Numbered from the stretch's first letter, positions 41,699 to 53,343 are shown. The stretch: DNA of 64,000 nt from Phytophthora colocasiae (GCA_018806915.1 JAGKQI010000091.1:2480001-2544000), one strand, 5' to 3'. Numbers and translations are program-made. The notes: generated by a model not told the origin, from the sequence alone.

Positions 41699-44600
41699 AT
41701 GGAGGAACTGGACGCGCTGCTGGACGGCGTATGCGCTCGCGCCTCGGAGCTCCAGCAGGCGCAGGACCCGGAGAGCGATCTGCGCCTTCTGCTCGCGCCA
41801 GTCCGGGCGCTGTTCGCCCAGCAGCAGCGACGGGAGAGCGCGACCAGTGTCGGCTCTTCCAGCAACTCAAGTGGCGGGATTTCGGTGGATCCAGCGGCCC
41901 CCAGGCCTTTAAGTTACTTCAGTGGGGCCGCAGCGAAGTTGCAGAAGATGGTGACGCCATCGCAGAGACTTTCGACGCTGAGATACAGCACGAAAAGCGA
42001 TAAAAGTCCCGTAAAAGCTCAGAATTATCTGAACGATGCTGCTACCAGGCTGCATGCGTTGGTTTCCGGTAGTAAAACACTGTCAGCTAATACGTTGAGA
42101 GGTAGACAGCAGAGTGAGGCAGCTGTCCGGATTCAAGCTTTGGTGAGGGGGAAAACGCAGAGACAAACACTGACCAGACAACACAGTATCATGGTGCAAG
42201 GAACCAAGGTACGTAACATTATGGTATTTATGCCTGCATTTTTAATGAGTTGATTTGTTGTTGATTTTGTAGGTGTTAAAGAAATATGTGCTGAAGATGG
42301 ATAGATTCCCGAATTGTCATGCGTTGGATACTCCTGATGGAGATATTGCACCCAATTTCCGACGACTGGAGGGGACCCCGCTGTACGGATCGGCTCAACC
42401 GTCATTGGTATGAATGGGACCGTCGACGAGCTGTGACTTTAAATTGAAGCTGACGCTTTTTTTTCTATTGTAGGAGGGGATTCAGATGATCTTGAGGCGA
42501 GTGGCGGAGGACGGATTCACCAAGGTGGTGTGGGTGAACTTGAGAGAGGTATGCGACTAGGATATCATTACTAGCTTTTAGGTCTTAGCCGCTAACGTTG
42601 CTATGGATGTGAGTGCAGGAAGCTGTGATTTATGTCAACGGTCGGCCATTTACAGCTCGACGCAGTGCGATGCTTAACGAGAACGACCTGGTTCCTGGGC
42701 TCACTGGACACAAGATTCACGTGCTGGAGTCGTCGCTCAAGTCCAGTTTGCAGGAAGAGTTGAAAACGGCGGGCAACCAGTTTGAGTACTGGAACGAGGT
42801 GGCTCTAAGAGAAAATGAACTGGTAACGGACACTGCAGAGCCTGACCAAGTGATGACGTTGCCTGAACTATATGAAAATCCTGATGTGACGAAGTTCAAG
42901 GATACAATTCAGAGCATTGTGTACAAAAGAATCCCGATCGAGCGAGAAAACGCCCCAGAACAAGGGGATGTTGAAATGCTGATGAACCTGATTGAATCCA
43001 CTGACAATGATGGAGCTACAGCTTTTGTGTTCAACTGTCAAATGGGAAAACGTCGCACAACAACGGCTATGGTGATCGGAAGACTTATCTTCCAGCGACA
43101 CACTGTGGATATCAAGGCACTAGGTTTAGCAGAACCTGGACCCGAGATTGAAAGCGAGTCTGGCAACTTTGCCGTTATCCGCGAAGTACAGACGCAACTG
43201 AAAAATGGTCCAGAAGCCAAGAGATGGGTGGACACCGTCATCGACGAGTGTGCTACCATCTGCAACATCCGCACGGTTATTCATGAATACCGCGATCTGT
43301 CCAATGCCGAAGCCAAACCAGCCAAGCGGTCGTACTACCTCCATCATGCTATGAGTTTCCTCGAGAGATACTTCTACCTCATTGTTTTCGGAGCCTACAT
43401 GATAGAAACCCAAGAGAGAATCAACGGGGAAGTACCTGCTCCGGACGATGAAGACGCGAACCCCTCGTTTTCAAAATGGCTTCAGCAACAACCGAGCCTG
43501 TTCCGATTACTGGATGACCTGGGTGGTGTGCGCTATAAGTCCGACAAGGTGCTGGCCAACAGCGTGTTGAAGATGGACCACTTCTTCGGCATCGCTCGGA
43601 TTCCGTTCGAACTGACGACAAATGTCCCGAATTACCGGCGAATTGCTGATGAACCAATCTTTGGTACAGCGCAGTGCCTGGAACAAGGCATTATCGATGT
43701 GATCGACCACTTGCGTGGAGAATTCGACCGCGCAATCTGGATCAATTTGCGAGAAGAAGCTGTTATCTACGTCACTGGGCGTCCATTCTGCGTGCGTCAC
43801 CAAGACGATCTCATGGTTAATGTGGAGTATCCGGGGATTGAGGTCGACGAAATTACAGCTATTGAGAAGCAAGTCAAGGTTGAACTTCAGGCAAAGGTCC
43901 GTAAAGACAACGGGCTGTTCATGTACTGGTATGAACCTCGTGAGATGACGAACGATGAGACGATGGAGCACGTTAACCCTCTGGTTGATATCAAGACTTT
44001 AACGGAAGTTTACGAGGACGCTACTCAGCAGTCGGACTTCGATTTACGGTATGCGCGTATCCCAGTATCGGATGAGACTGCACCGGAGGAGAAGGACTTG
44101 GACGACATGGTGCGGCTGCTACTTCCTGCATTTACGAACGAGCTGGGACTCCAATTACCTTCAGACAAGTCCAACTCTCCACAAAAGCTGAAGACTGCAG
44201 TAATTTGTAACTGCCAAATGGGTCGAGGGCGGACGACTACTGCCCTTGTCTGTGTGTACATGCTTCGTGTGGTGCTTGAGGACAGCGCTTCATCTGATAA
44301 ATCAACTGTGTTGAACGAGATTTTTGGAGCCAGAACGGCAGGCCATCGCCGTCAGTCTGCTGCAATTACAGCGGAGTTTGTAGTGATCCGCAACCTTCTC
44401 AAGACTCTGGACAATGGATTAGAGTGCAAATTGTTAGTGGACCACGCTATCGATCAGTGCGAACACATGCAGAACCTGCGTGATTGCATTAGCCAATGCC
44501 GTGACCTTGCAGTGGATCGAGATCTTCCCAGCTCTAAGCGTGATTTCTTCATGCTACGGGCGGTGAACTACCTTGAGAGATACTTCTACCTGGTGTGCTT

Positions 44601-44802
44601 TGCCTCGTATCTCCTCGAAGAGCGAGAGCATTATTTCCAGCGCGCCCTGTTTGTCACGTGGATGAATGAGCGGTACGGCAGCGCGTTGTATGAGCTGCTG
44701 GACAACCTCTGCTTCGAGGAGGAAATTGGCGCCGAGACGCATGTGTCTTCAATGCGCTGGCGGTGGCGTCGTAAGCGAAAGCTTGTGTCAAGACTGGAGT
44801 AA
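41699..44802 (+). CDS. PALD1: Paladin-like tandem phosphatase-domain protein with IQ motif
   Basis: Exons 41699-42208, 42273-42407, 42474-42548, 42619-44802; predicted 967 residues. It contains two PTP-like inositol-phosphatase domains. Each has a P-loop of the CX5R form: Cys380-QMGKR-Arg386 (FNCQMGKRRTTT) and Cys772-QMGRG-Arg778 (CNCQMGRGRTTT). Each is preceded by an E-AVIYV-GRPF block. The PNFRRLEGTPLYGSAQPS block is typical of paladin. An IQ motif (IQALVRG, 145-151) suggests calmodulin binding. Both sites keep Cys and Arg, although animal paladins are often considered weak or inactive. Cytosolic; substrate unproven (inositol phosphates or phosphoinositides are candidates). Confidence 0.85.
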
Positions 44803-44945
44803 ATCCGAGATCAAGGCAAAATATATCGACTGTTTCAAGCCAATCCAAACGGTACCGCCGGAATGCTGCCCCCAGTTGGGATGTTGTTTATCGATGTTTG
44901 AACAGGAAGGAATCAAGAGTGGAATCTGATGTATTGAAGACCAGT

Positions 44946-46484
44946 CTAGTTAGTGGTGTTACGGATGTAGTATGGCTCGTCCTGGAACTCCGCATCGCAG
45001 TAGGGGAACGCGGTGTCGTCTTCAGTAGACGAGAATAAGTTCTCTCCAGCGTGGATCATGACGTAGCAGCCCGCCACGGAACAGCCGATCAGAACCGCCG
45101 CCGACATTCCCTTGTCCAGAATGGACATCTTTCTCCAAAACACGCGCATGTAAATGATCACAGGCAGCAGCATGCAGTTGAACGTGTGGGCCGTGGAACC
45201 TGTGAAGTCTTCGAGATCCAAGAACTTGTCCTGCGCAGCCACAGCGACGATAACCATTACGATGATCATGGAGATACGAAGCAGAACGTAGCGCACAGAG
45301 TTCTTGGTGCCCTTGTACGGCTCAAGAAGATGTTCCTCAGTGGTATCCTCGGGGCACTCGATGGCAGCGCGGAGGTGGGACATCCGGCCTTCAGACTTCT
45401 CAAGCAGACTGGAAGCCGACACGTGGCGGTCCTGAGGCGTCAAGACTTGTGCGTACGACTGCTTCTCTTGCAGCTCAAGGTCGTGCTCCACCGTCTCCAA
45501 GTCTTGGTCGGGGTTGAAACGTACGATGGGCGAAGTCTTGTGCATGCCCAACACCAAGCGCTCAGCAATGTAGAAAGCAGGCATCATCATGGTCGAGAAG
45601 GCGATAGAAATGTGAACCTGCATGAAGAGGTACGCCATCACGACTGCAGCCCGACTAGGGGTGAAGCCCAAGGGAGCAGCACCGAGTGGGTTCGAGGTGC
45701 TCACGATTGAGTACAGCACGTTACCAGAGATCTGGCATCCACCAGCAGTGTAACCCGCCACAGCGATAGCGAAGAAGAAGGCAGAGATCGTCAACAGGGT
45801 GATGACCAGCACGCGAGGCATCCGCTGCGGCTGCGAGTGCTCACGCTGAAGATCGGGGATCACAGGAGCAGCACCGTACGCCAGAGCCAAGTTACCGAAG
45901 CACGTAAGAACCTGGTGAAGTGACACGTCGGGCTTGGGGATCGACGGGTGGCCGCGCATGTTGTACTGAAGAACTGCGACGGCGATGATGTCGGCGATGG
46001 CCGTGCCCATGCAGCCAGCGAAAGCCATGCCAGCGCTTTCCTTAAGCGTCGGGATCAGGCATACAGGGATGACCAGCAGAGCCATGAAGACGATCCAGAA
46101 CGTCTGGCTGAAGGTGTCTGGGAACAGCACGTCCAACAACGTGCTACCCAGAACCAAGAAGGCGATCGGCACCATGATGCACACGCCCATTTGAGAGAGG
46201 ACGGAAAAGAAGCGGCCCCACTTGCCCCAAGCCCACTCACCCAGGTCTCCGTACGTCTTGACGGAGGACGGAGCAGCCAGCATGGCCTTGGATAGCGTCA
46301 CAGAAGCGTATGTGTTGGCGAACATCATGAAGGCGAGGGCAAGCGTGGCGTAAATGGGTCCAGCACGAGCGAAGTTCGAGGGCATACCAAGGGAGCCGAT
46401 ACCCAAGACACAGCAGAAGAGGTTGAAAGAAGCCTTGGCATCTTCCAGCGTGAAGAAAGGCGATTTACCGCCTGATTGAGCCAT
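44946..46484 (-). CDS. Amino acid/auxin permease family transporter 1, 512 residues
   Basis: A single exon from ATG 46484 (MAQSGGKSPFFTLEDAK). The first membrane segment has the AAAP signature GIGSLGMPSNFARAGP. About 11 hydrophobic segments follow, with a long hydrophilic loop (residues about 320-400) before the last ones. It probably moves amino acids with protons across the plasma or vacuolar membrane; the substrate is not deducible. It is the first of three tandem paralogues, all reading leftward, ending in a DTAFPYCDAEFQDEPYYI tail shared by all three. Confidence 0.85.
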   Translation of the reverse strand: MAQSGGKSPFFTLEDAKASFNLFCCVLGIGSLGMPSNFARAGPIYATLALAFMMFANTYASVTLSKAMLAAPSSVKTYGDLGEWAWGKWGRFFSVLSQMGVCIMVPIAFLVLGSTLLDVLFPDTFSQTFWIVFMALLVIPVCLIPTLKESAGMAFAGCMGTAIADIIAVAVLQYNMRGHPSIPKPDVSLHQVLTCFGNLALAYGAAPVIPDLQREHSQPQRMPRVLVITLLTISAFFFAIAVAGYTAGGCQISGNVLYSIVSTSNPLGAAPLGFTPSRAAVVMAYLFMQVHISIAFSTMMMPAFYIAERLVLGMHKTSPIVRFNPDQDLETVEHDLELQEKQSYAQVLTPQDRHVSASSLLEKSEGRMSHLRAAIECPEDTTEEHLLEPYKGTKNSVRYVLLRISMIIVMVIVAVAAQDKFLDLEDFTGSTAHTFNCMLLPVIIYMRVFWRKMSILDKGMSAAVLIGCSVAGCYVMIHAGENLFSSTEDDTAFPYCDAEFQDEPYYIRNTTN

Positions 46485-47525
46485 GAGAGTTGAGGTTCCG
46501 GTGATTGATTCGCTGCTGCTGGGGGATGTCTGCTGGACGAGGGAATTTGGAAAGTGAGCAGCTTCGAAACGATGCTGTCGTGGTGTTGGGTCTTTTGAGC
46601 GAGGGTGCGCATTGGTGGGCTTTGCAGCACTGGTTGTTGTGTCAGGGATTACAGCTTAGGACGTTGAAGAGTTGTTTGGACGAAAAAGGCCATTTTGCAC
46701 CCCCGTTAAGCTTTGCGGCACCAGAAGTGCATGTGGTGCCATTTAAGTTTCACCACACGAGCGCGAAGAGTCTGCAAAGTGGAGAACGGGTGCAGCATTG
46801 TCAGGGTCGTTCATCTTCTCGAGCTACTAGTATTATCCTGTGGCAACGTCCAGACTTACCGATGCAATCTTTATGGCGTCCATGATAACACGCAGTCCGT
46901 TGTCGTTTGCTGTGATTAAAAGCGGGATGCGCTTCCTGCGACGCGCCAATCTTCAGTTTTGGGTGATACAGGGTGATGCAACCTAATCAACACCCAAGCA
47001 CCGCCAAGAACTGCTTTGAAATGACCAAAGCTTTAGCTGCGCACATTGCATGAAGGTTGGTGGAGTATCTCAAGCCTTTTTTAACAGTGTATCGACGTAC
47101 GTGGCTGGGCGAGATGTTAGACAACGAGACGATGCTGAGTCTTTTAGCTACGTGCCCTGTACGAAGTGTATACCGCCGAGGTGCAAGTTGTACATGTACC
47201 GTGCAACCGATCCTAGCCGGACGTTCGCGCCGTGCGTGTCAAATTCAACCAGAAGGCAGCCTCTACCCTTGTTGAACTGCAAGTTCTGGTTCGGTTCACA
47301 CTGCAACAACAGCACGGCTTCCAGTCATTCCCATCTTCACCGCCAGGGTACAGTAAACATGGCAATTGGATGAGCTGGACCCTACTCTAATCAGGCCGTT
47401 TGGATGAACACTTGTAAAAACAGTTGGGAAGTCCTTCCTGGTGTAGGTTTGTATTGCTTTTGGATCGTGGTGAGTGGCGTTGTCTTCTACTACGTAGTAT
47501 TTGTACGAGGTAGAATTTCTGATTT
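46485..47525. other. Intergenic region upstream of transporter 1
   Basis: No convincing gene on either strand. Promoter and 5' leader of the transporter at 44946 are expected in the first few hundred bases, and the 3' flank of transporter 2 near 47400-47525. Confidence 0.4.
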
Positions 47526-48983
47526 CTAGTTGTTGTTGTTGTGGACGTAGTACGGCTCGTCTTGGAACTCTACGTCGCAGTACGGGAACGCAGTGTCGTC
47601 TTCTGACGGTGTGAAGAGCTGCTTACCAGCGTGGATCATAACGTAGCAGCCCACAGAGCCACACACCAACATCACCAGTATCGAAACTACCTTGTCCAGG
47701 ACCGGCATCTTGTTCCAGAAGACACGCAGATAGATCAGCACGGGCATGATCATACAGTTGACTGTGTGTGCAGTCGAACCCGTGAAGTCCTCAAGATCCA
47801 AGAATTTGTTCTGTGCAGCCACAGAGACGATGACCATCAGAACAATGATCGTGATACGAAGTGTGATGTACCGGATTGTGTTCTTGGCTCCTTTGTAAGG
47901 CTCGCGAAGCTGCTCCTCAGTGATTTCTTCAAAGACATCCTTCTCTACAAGACCCGAACGACCCGACAGCTCAGGGGTAGTGGCTTGCACGTACGACTGC
48001 TTCTCCAGATCTTCAACCACGTTCTCAGGAGCGTTGAAGCGCACAATTGGAGCTGTTTTGTGCATTCCCAACACCAACCGCTCGGCCATGTAGAACGCCG
48101 GCATCATCATGGTCGAGAAGGCGATGGAAATGTGCACCTGCATGAACAGATACGCCATCACAACAGCGCCGCGGTTGGACGTGAACCCCAGAGGAGCTTC
48201 ACCCAATGGGTTGGACGTGTCCACGATGGAATACAAGATGTTTCCGGAGATCTGACAGCCACCGGCAGTGTACCCGGCCAGAGCAATGGCGAAGAAGAAC
48301 GCCGAGATAATCAACATCGTGATCATCACAACGCAAGGCATCCGTTGAGGCTGTGAGTGTTCCCGTTGGAGATCAGGAATGACGATCGAAGCACCGTACG
48401 CCAGCGCGAGGTTACCGAAACACGTGAGGATCTGGGGCAACGACGCGTCCGGCTCGGGGATCGAAGGGTGGCCACGCATGTTGTATTGAAGGATGGACAC
48501 AGCGACGACGTCGGCGATGGCAGTGCCCATACACCCAGCGAACGCCATACCGGCACTCTCCTTGAGGGTTGGGATGAGGCACACGGGGATAACCATGAGG
48601 GCCATGAAGATAATCCAAAATGTTTGACTGAACGAGTCGGGGAACAGCACGTCGAGTAGTGTACTACCCAAGATCAAGAAAGCGCAAGGAACCAGCACAC
48701 AGACGCCCATTTGTGACACCACAGTGAAGAAGCGACCCCATTTTCCAAGAGCCCATTCACCAAGGTCTCCGTACGTCTTGACGGATGAAGGAGCAGCCAG
48801 CATAGCCTTGGACAGCTTCACTGCAGCGTAGGTATTGGCGAAGATCATGACAGCAAGCGCGATTGTGGCGTAGAGCGGCCCCGCACGCGCGTAGTTGGAC
48901 GGCATAGCGAGGGAACCGATACCAAGGACGCAGCAGAAGAGATTGAACGACGCTTTCGCATCGTCCATCGTGACGAAAGCCAT
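47526..48983 (-). CDS. Amino acid/auxin permease family transporter 2, 485 residues
   Basis: The start was chosen at ATG 48983 (MAFVTMDDAKASFNLFCC) because it aligns with transporters 1 and 3; the frame stays open upstream to 49181 but that part is not conserved. Same AAAP signature (GIGSLAMPSNYARAGP) and membrane pattern. The central hydrophilic loop is shorter than in paralogues 1 and 3, missing the acidic stretch before the SSLLEKSEGR/SSLLDKSEGR block. The C-terminus is DTAFPYCDVEFQDEPYYV. Confidence 0.85.
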   Translation of the reverse strand: MAFVTMDDAKASFNLFCCVLGIGSLAMPSNYARAGPLYATIALAVMIFANTYAAVKLSKAMLAAPSSVKTYGDLGEWALGKWGRFFTVVSQMGVCVLVPCAFLILGSTLLDVLFPDSFSQTFWIIFMALMVIPVCLIPTLKESAGMAFAGCMGTAIADVVAVSILQYNMRGHPSIPEPDASLPQILTCFGNLALAYGASIVIPDLQREHSQPQRMPCVVMITMLIISAFFFAIALAGYTAGGCQISGNILYSIVDTSNPLGEAPLGFTSNRGAVVMAYLFMQVHISIAFSTMMMPAFYMAERLVLGMHKTAPIVRFNAPENVVEDLEKQSYVQATTPELSGRSGLVEKDVFEEITEEQLREPYKGAKNTIRYITLRITIIVLMVIVSVAAQNKFLDLEDFTGSTAHTVNCMIMPVLIYLRVFWNKMPVLDKVVSILVMLVCGSVGCYVMIHAGKQLFTPSEDDTAFPYCDVEFQDEPYYVHNNNN

Positions 48984-49769
48984 CGTTGCTCGAGGAATTG
49001 AGGGTATTTGAGACAGAATTGAAAAGTGAGGGAGCTCTAGCGGCATGGGTTTCCCCTTTGCCGCCGCTGTAGCACTCGTTTTTCGCGCAGATGCATCAGT
49101 ACAAATGTTTAGACTTCTTATAGTCAGCGCGCAATCTTCAGGAAAACGCTTGTGGTGCTGCGTCGTGCGAGGCACCAGCAAGCAATCTCAAGACACAAGA
49201 CTAGGGAAAGCATAAACGCGCTCCCTATCTCCACCAACCGAGAGCTCGCTTCGCACGGGATTACCGCGACGTCAGCATGACATAGACATTGAAATCCTAC
49301 AGCCTTTCAAGCTCCTTACGAACCATGAATCGGTGCAGACTGCATTGCAGTTACATTGTGAAGAGCTCCTTGTACATGTTCACGTGAATGGCAGCTCCCT
49401 TACCACCGATCCGTGGCTCATCCCCCTAAAATGCGACGCGGCATCTCGACTGTCGCGTTTTCTGAAGTTTAGCTCATTGGCAACAAGTAGGGGAGTTCGT
49501 AGTCCATATAGTCCCATGATCACTGTAGCTGCAGCCTTTAGCAGCGCGTCGTGTATGTCGTGTATAAAACAAACCCCATTGTTGCAGCAAAGTCATTCAC
49601 TGTACATTGCATATTGATTGAAGTCGCGTTGTACAACCGCTTAGCGTTGTGTCGGTACAACACACTCTTAAAACTTGTCTCACACTTCAGTAATATTCTT
49701 ATAGAGCTCGCAAAGCGAGTCTGCTATCACTCTATGGTATACTAATATCGCCACTGTTGACTAACGAGT
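48984..49769. other. Intergenic region between transporters 2 and 3
   Basis: Holds the upstream region of transporter 2 and the 3' flank of transporter 3. No gene, RNA or repeat I can support. Confidence 0.4.
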
Positions 49770-51311
49770 CTAATTGGTGTCATTACGGACGTAGTACGGT
49801 TCGTTCTGGAACTCCACGTCGCAGTACGGGAAGGCGGTGTCATCGTCCGAGGGAGAGAAGAGCTCCTTAGCGGCGTGAATCATCACGTAAAATCCGGCAC
49901 AGCCACACACCAGCATCACCAGCATCGACACGCCCTTGTCAAGGACGGACATCTTACGCCAGAAGATACGCAGGTAGATGAGGAGCGGCATGATCATACA
50001 GTTGACAGTGTGGGCTGTGGCACCGGTGAAGTCCTCCAGATCAAGAAACCTGTTCTGCGCAGCCACAGCGATGATAACCAGGATAACAATCACGCTCAAA
50101 CGCAGTGTAATGTATCGGAGTTTGTTCTTGGTGCCCTGGTACGGTGCACGGAGCTGCTCCTCGGTGATCTCCTCAGGGAATTCAATTGCCGCGCGGATGT
50201 GCGAGATACGGCCTTCCGACTTGTCCAGCAGACTGGAAGTCGATACCTGGCGGTTAACCAGATCCTGAGGCGTTGAAGCCTTGACGTACGAGTACTTCTC
50301 CTGCAGCTCCATGTCCTCGTCAAGGTGAGCCTGGTCAGCGTCGGGGTTGAAGCGCACAATAGGCGTGTTCTGGTGCATGCCAAGAATGAGACGTTCGGCC
50401 ACGTAGAACGGCGGCATCATGAGCGTCGAGAAAGCCATGGAAATGTGCATCTGCATGAACAGATACGCCATCACGACAGCACCACGGTTGGCAGTGAAGC
50501 CGAGCGGAGCCTCGCCCAAAGGGTTCGCAGTGTCTACGATCGAGTACAGGATGTTACCAGACAACTGGCAACCACCGGCCGTGTATCCCGCGATAGCGAC
50601 GGCAATGAAGAAGCCAGAAATGATGAGCATCGTCACCAATACAACGCGCGGCATCCGTTGAGGCTGCGAGTGCTCGCGTTGGAGATCCGGAATCACAATG
50701 GAAGCACCGTACGCAAGAGCGAGGTTACCGAAGCACGTAAGAACTTGATGCATCGAAACATCAGGCTTCGGGATCGTGCCGTGGCCACGCAGGTTGTACT
50801 GCAGTAGAGACACAGCAACGATATCGGCAATAATGGTGCCCATGCAACCAGCGAACGCCATACCAGCGCTCTCCTTGAGCGTCGGGATCAGACAGATCGG
50901 AGTCACCATCAACGCCATGAAGATGATCCAGAACGTCTGGCTGAACGAGTCGGGGAACAGCACATCAAGCAATGTACTGCCGAGGATCAGGAAGGCAATA
51001 GGCACCAGGACACACACGCCCATCTGCGAGACAACCGAGAAGAATCGGCCCCATTTACCCAGAGACCATTCACCCAGGTCTCCGTAGGTCTTGACAGACG
51101 ACGGAGCAGCCAGCATCGCCTTGGACAATTTCATAGCGGCGTACGTGTTGGCAAAGATCATGAAACCCAGCGCGATAAAAGCGTAAACAGGTCCAGCACG
51201 CGCGTAGTTGGAAGGCATAGCAAGCGAACCGATGCCGCACACACAGCAAAAGAGGTTGAACGAGGCCTTGGCATCATCCACAGTGACCCACGTGGACTTG
51301 GAGTTGAGCAT
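49770..51311 (-). CDS. Amino acid/auxin permease family transporter 3, 513 residues
   Basis: The start ATG 51311 (MLNSKSTWVTVDDAKAS) matches the conserved N-terminal block; an upstream in-frame ATG at 51371 gives a less conserved extension. GIGSLAMPSNYARAGP marks the first membrane helix. The long hydrophilic loop with SSLLDKSEGRISHIRAAIEF resembles transporter 1, suggesting 1 and 3 are closer to each other in this part than to 2. Intact frame, single exon. Amino acid uptake or vacuolar transport is inferred from family. Confidence 0.85.
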   Translation of the reverse strand: MLNSKSTWVTVDDAKASFNLFCCVCGIGSLAMPSNYARAGPVYAFIALGFMIFANTYAAMKLSKAMLAAPSSVKTYGDLGEWSLGKWGRFFSVVSQMGVCVLVPIAFLILGSTLLDVLFPDSFSQTFWIIFMALMVTPICLIPTLKESAGMAFAGCMGTIIADIVAVSLLQYNLRGHGTIPKPDVSMHQVLTCFGNLALAYGASIVIPDLQREHSQPQRMPRVVLVTMLIISGFFIAVAIAGYTAGGCQLSGNILYSIVDTANPLGEAPLGFTANRGAVVMAYLFMQMHISMAFSTLMMPPFYVAERLILGMHQNTPIVRFNPDADQAHLDEDMELQEKYSYVKASTPQDLVNRQVSTSSLLDKSEGRISHIRAAIEFPEEITEEQLRAPYQGTKNKLRYITLRLSVIVILVIIAVAAQNRFLDLEDFTGATAHTVNCMIMPLLIYLRIFWRKMSVLDKGVSMLVMLVCGCAGFYVMIHAAKELFSPSDDDTAFPYCDVEFQNEPYYVRNDTN

Positions 51312-52170
51312 CTTCGCTGAGGACGTAATACCGGAGCGAAGTTGTCGTTGAGTTGCAGCTGGAGTTGGCAAAATTCAAAGTGACCAACGTAATGGCGCAG
51401 TGAGGCTAACATTTGTTGCTCCGACTCTGCGGCTTTTTGCTGGTGTTGGAGGTGTTTGGATGCCAGGATCGCGAGCGTGATTAGACTGCCAGGAAGCCGG
51501 GGCTCTGCGTTATAGAGCGTTGCGTCGCACTGCAACTTGGTCGCTACAGGAAGCAAGTGAAATGCACAACAACAAGACTAGTGAAAACATAGACGCGTCG
51601 TCTCAGCGCCACCACCAATCGTAAATGCTTGCAAATCTGCATATCCAGATCTTAGCATAATCGCGGGGATCACAAAGACTGGGTGTTCTTGAAAAGTTGC
51701 GAAAAGTATAATACCTTGATCAGTAGTGTTGGGATCGAATGTGGACAACTGCAACGTACCTTGGAGCTGGCGTTCGCGTTCGCTACGTCTGCTAACAGCA
51801 GCTTCCGTAGCCCGTGTTTGTCGAGCACCGAGATAGATTTTGGTCTCGTCGCATTTTGTCGTCTACATCTTCAGACTAGAGCATCCCGGGGTGGTACAGC
51901 ACGACTAATTAATTTATGGAGACCGGCTCACGATCCCGGGAACTGAAAGAAACGTGTACAGTATGTACAGTACGCGCCTACATGTAGGTGATATGTTCAC
52001 TGCGCACTGGGACGGACATTACGCTTTTTGGCGGATAGGATCTCAAGAGTTTCGGCGGTCTCCTTCTCCGTTTAGCAAGCGGCCATGCGAACCGGCAGAC
52101 TGGCGAGAACTTTTGCCTCATTTCTACAGCATTACACCCTTGAACTCGCGTTGAACTTCAAAGCGACAGG
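51312..52170. other. Intergenic region upstream of transporter 3
   Basis: No supported gene. Contains the transporter promoter and the flank of the inverted hydrolase segment, whose left break lies near 52170. Confidence 0.4.
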
Positions 52171-52182
52171 CAGACAACATCG

Positions 52183-52863
52183 ATAGGGCCGTATACTACG
52201 AGTAACATGGCTGAAGACGCGCTTGCACTGCTGGATCATATTGGCTGGGAACAGGCTCATATCGTGGGGTACAGCATGGGAGGGATGATCTCCTTGGAAC
52301 TGGCTAATATGGCTCCACAACGTGTTAAATCGTTGTCGCTACTGTGTACAACACGAGGTCGGTATATTCCGGTTTGTAACGGCGTGTTACCGATGACGAG
52401 AACTCTGGATCACAGCGATCCAGATTTGGAGACTCACAACCTCCTTGTGGTGTTGTATCCGCCAAAATTTCTTTCTCGGACGATGGAGAACGACCCGAGG
52501 AGCATCTACGAAGCTATGTTTGAGTGTCACAAGTATCTGGTTGAGAGCCGAGAGACTCCTCGAGTCTTCGGCTTTGTGGGTCAAGGATCGGCAGTACTCT
52601 CGCACTTCGTGTCGGACGAACGACTGCACTTTATTCGAGACCAGAACTTCCCAATTCTGGTGCTTGGTGGCTCCAAGGACGTCGTCATTCCTGCGTGCGA
52701 AACCCAGACACTATACAATCATTTGGCTAGCGACCAGGCCAGAATGGTCATGTACGATGATGCAGACCATGGCGCCTTCTTCCAGTATCTCGACGAAGTA
52801 GCCGATGATATCATTACGACAGTCCAAGCTGGCGAAAGTAGCAACACCTTAAGCACGTTTTAA
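52183..52863 (+). pseudogene. Alpha/beta hydrolase C-terminal half, inverted segment
   Basis: Opening with GPYTTSNMAEDALALLDHIG in the frame of ATG 52207, it continues through the nucleophile elbow YSMGGMISLEL and VLGGSKDVVIP to the catalytic-His block DDADHGAFFQYLDE and stop at 52861-52863. It aligns with residues after DNRGxGG in the paralogues at 29124 and 30407. The matching N-terminal half is at 52940-53343 on the opposite strand. Translation from ATG 52207 would give 218 residues lacking the oxyanion region. Confidence 0.75.
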
Positions 52864-52939
52864 TGAAGGAATACATGTACCGGCATCGTTGTTCAAATCT
52901 GAGATGTATAAAGATAACGGTAAGGATGGAGAAACGTAC

Positions 52940-53343
52940 TGCATTACGCATTCGCAGGACGACAACGCGTCGCGCATGGAGCCACCGACACCTCTGTTGT
53001 CGAATGTTAGGATTCTGAGGCGTTTGCCAGTATTTAACTGTTCCCATTGACGTAACAGAGTCTCAACAACTGGCGTCCACGTCTCCTTCGTGTTGAGAAA
53101 CCCCATAACAAGCAGAACTAGGACTTCGTCATCGTTAGCTTCAGTCTCAGTCGGTGGGTCCCATACAAGCGGATGTTGGTGCAGAACGAATTCGAGGATA
53201 ATGCCTGTGCGGATCTTGACGCGTCGAACGTGACTGCTGTTGAAATGGTACGGGGCCGTGTACACGACTTCCAAGTGACGTTGGAGACGGAATCCTGTCC
53301 TCTCCATAGTGCTGGCCATAACGGTAGTGTGCTTGGAAGACAT
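52940..53343 (-). pseudogene. Alpha/beta hydrolase N-terminal half (3' part inverted away)
   Basis: From ATG 53343: MSSKHTTVMASTMERTGFRL, then LLVMGFLNTKETWTPVVE (oxyanion region) and LRILTFDNRGVGGS. After that, homology stops and the frame runs into unrelated residues. The missing half lies in reverse orientation at 52183-52863. Paralogues keep both halves on one strand, so the simplest reading is a local inversion of about 0.7-0.8 kb that broke the gene. Confidence 0.75.

Noticed and set aside
45051..45710. Plus-strand ORF of 219 residues opposite transporter 1 (and similar at 47631 and 50325)
   Set aside because: Antisense frames created by codon bias of the transporters; His/Asp-rich composition without domain, and they follow the conserved minus-strand protein.
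46505..46885. Plus-strand ORF upstream of transporter 1
   Set aside because: No relatives recognised, low-complexity make-up, located in a promoter region.
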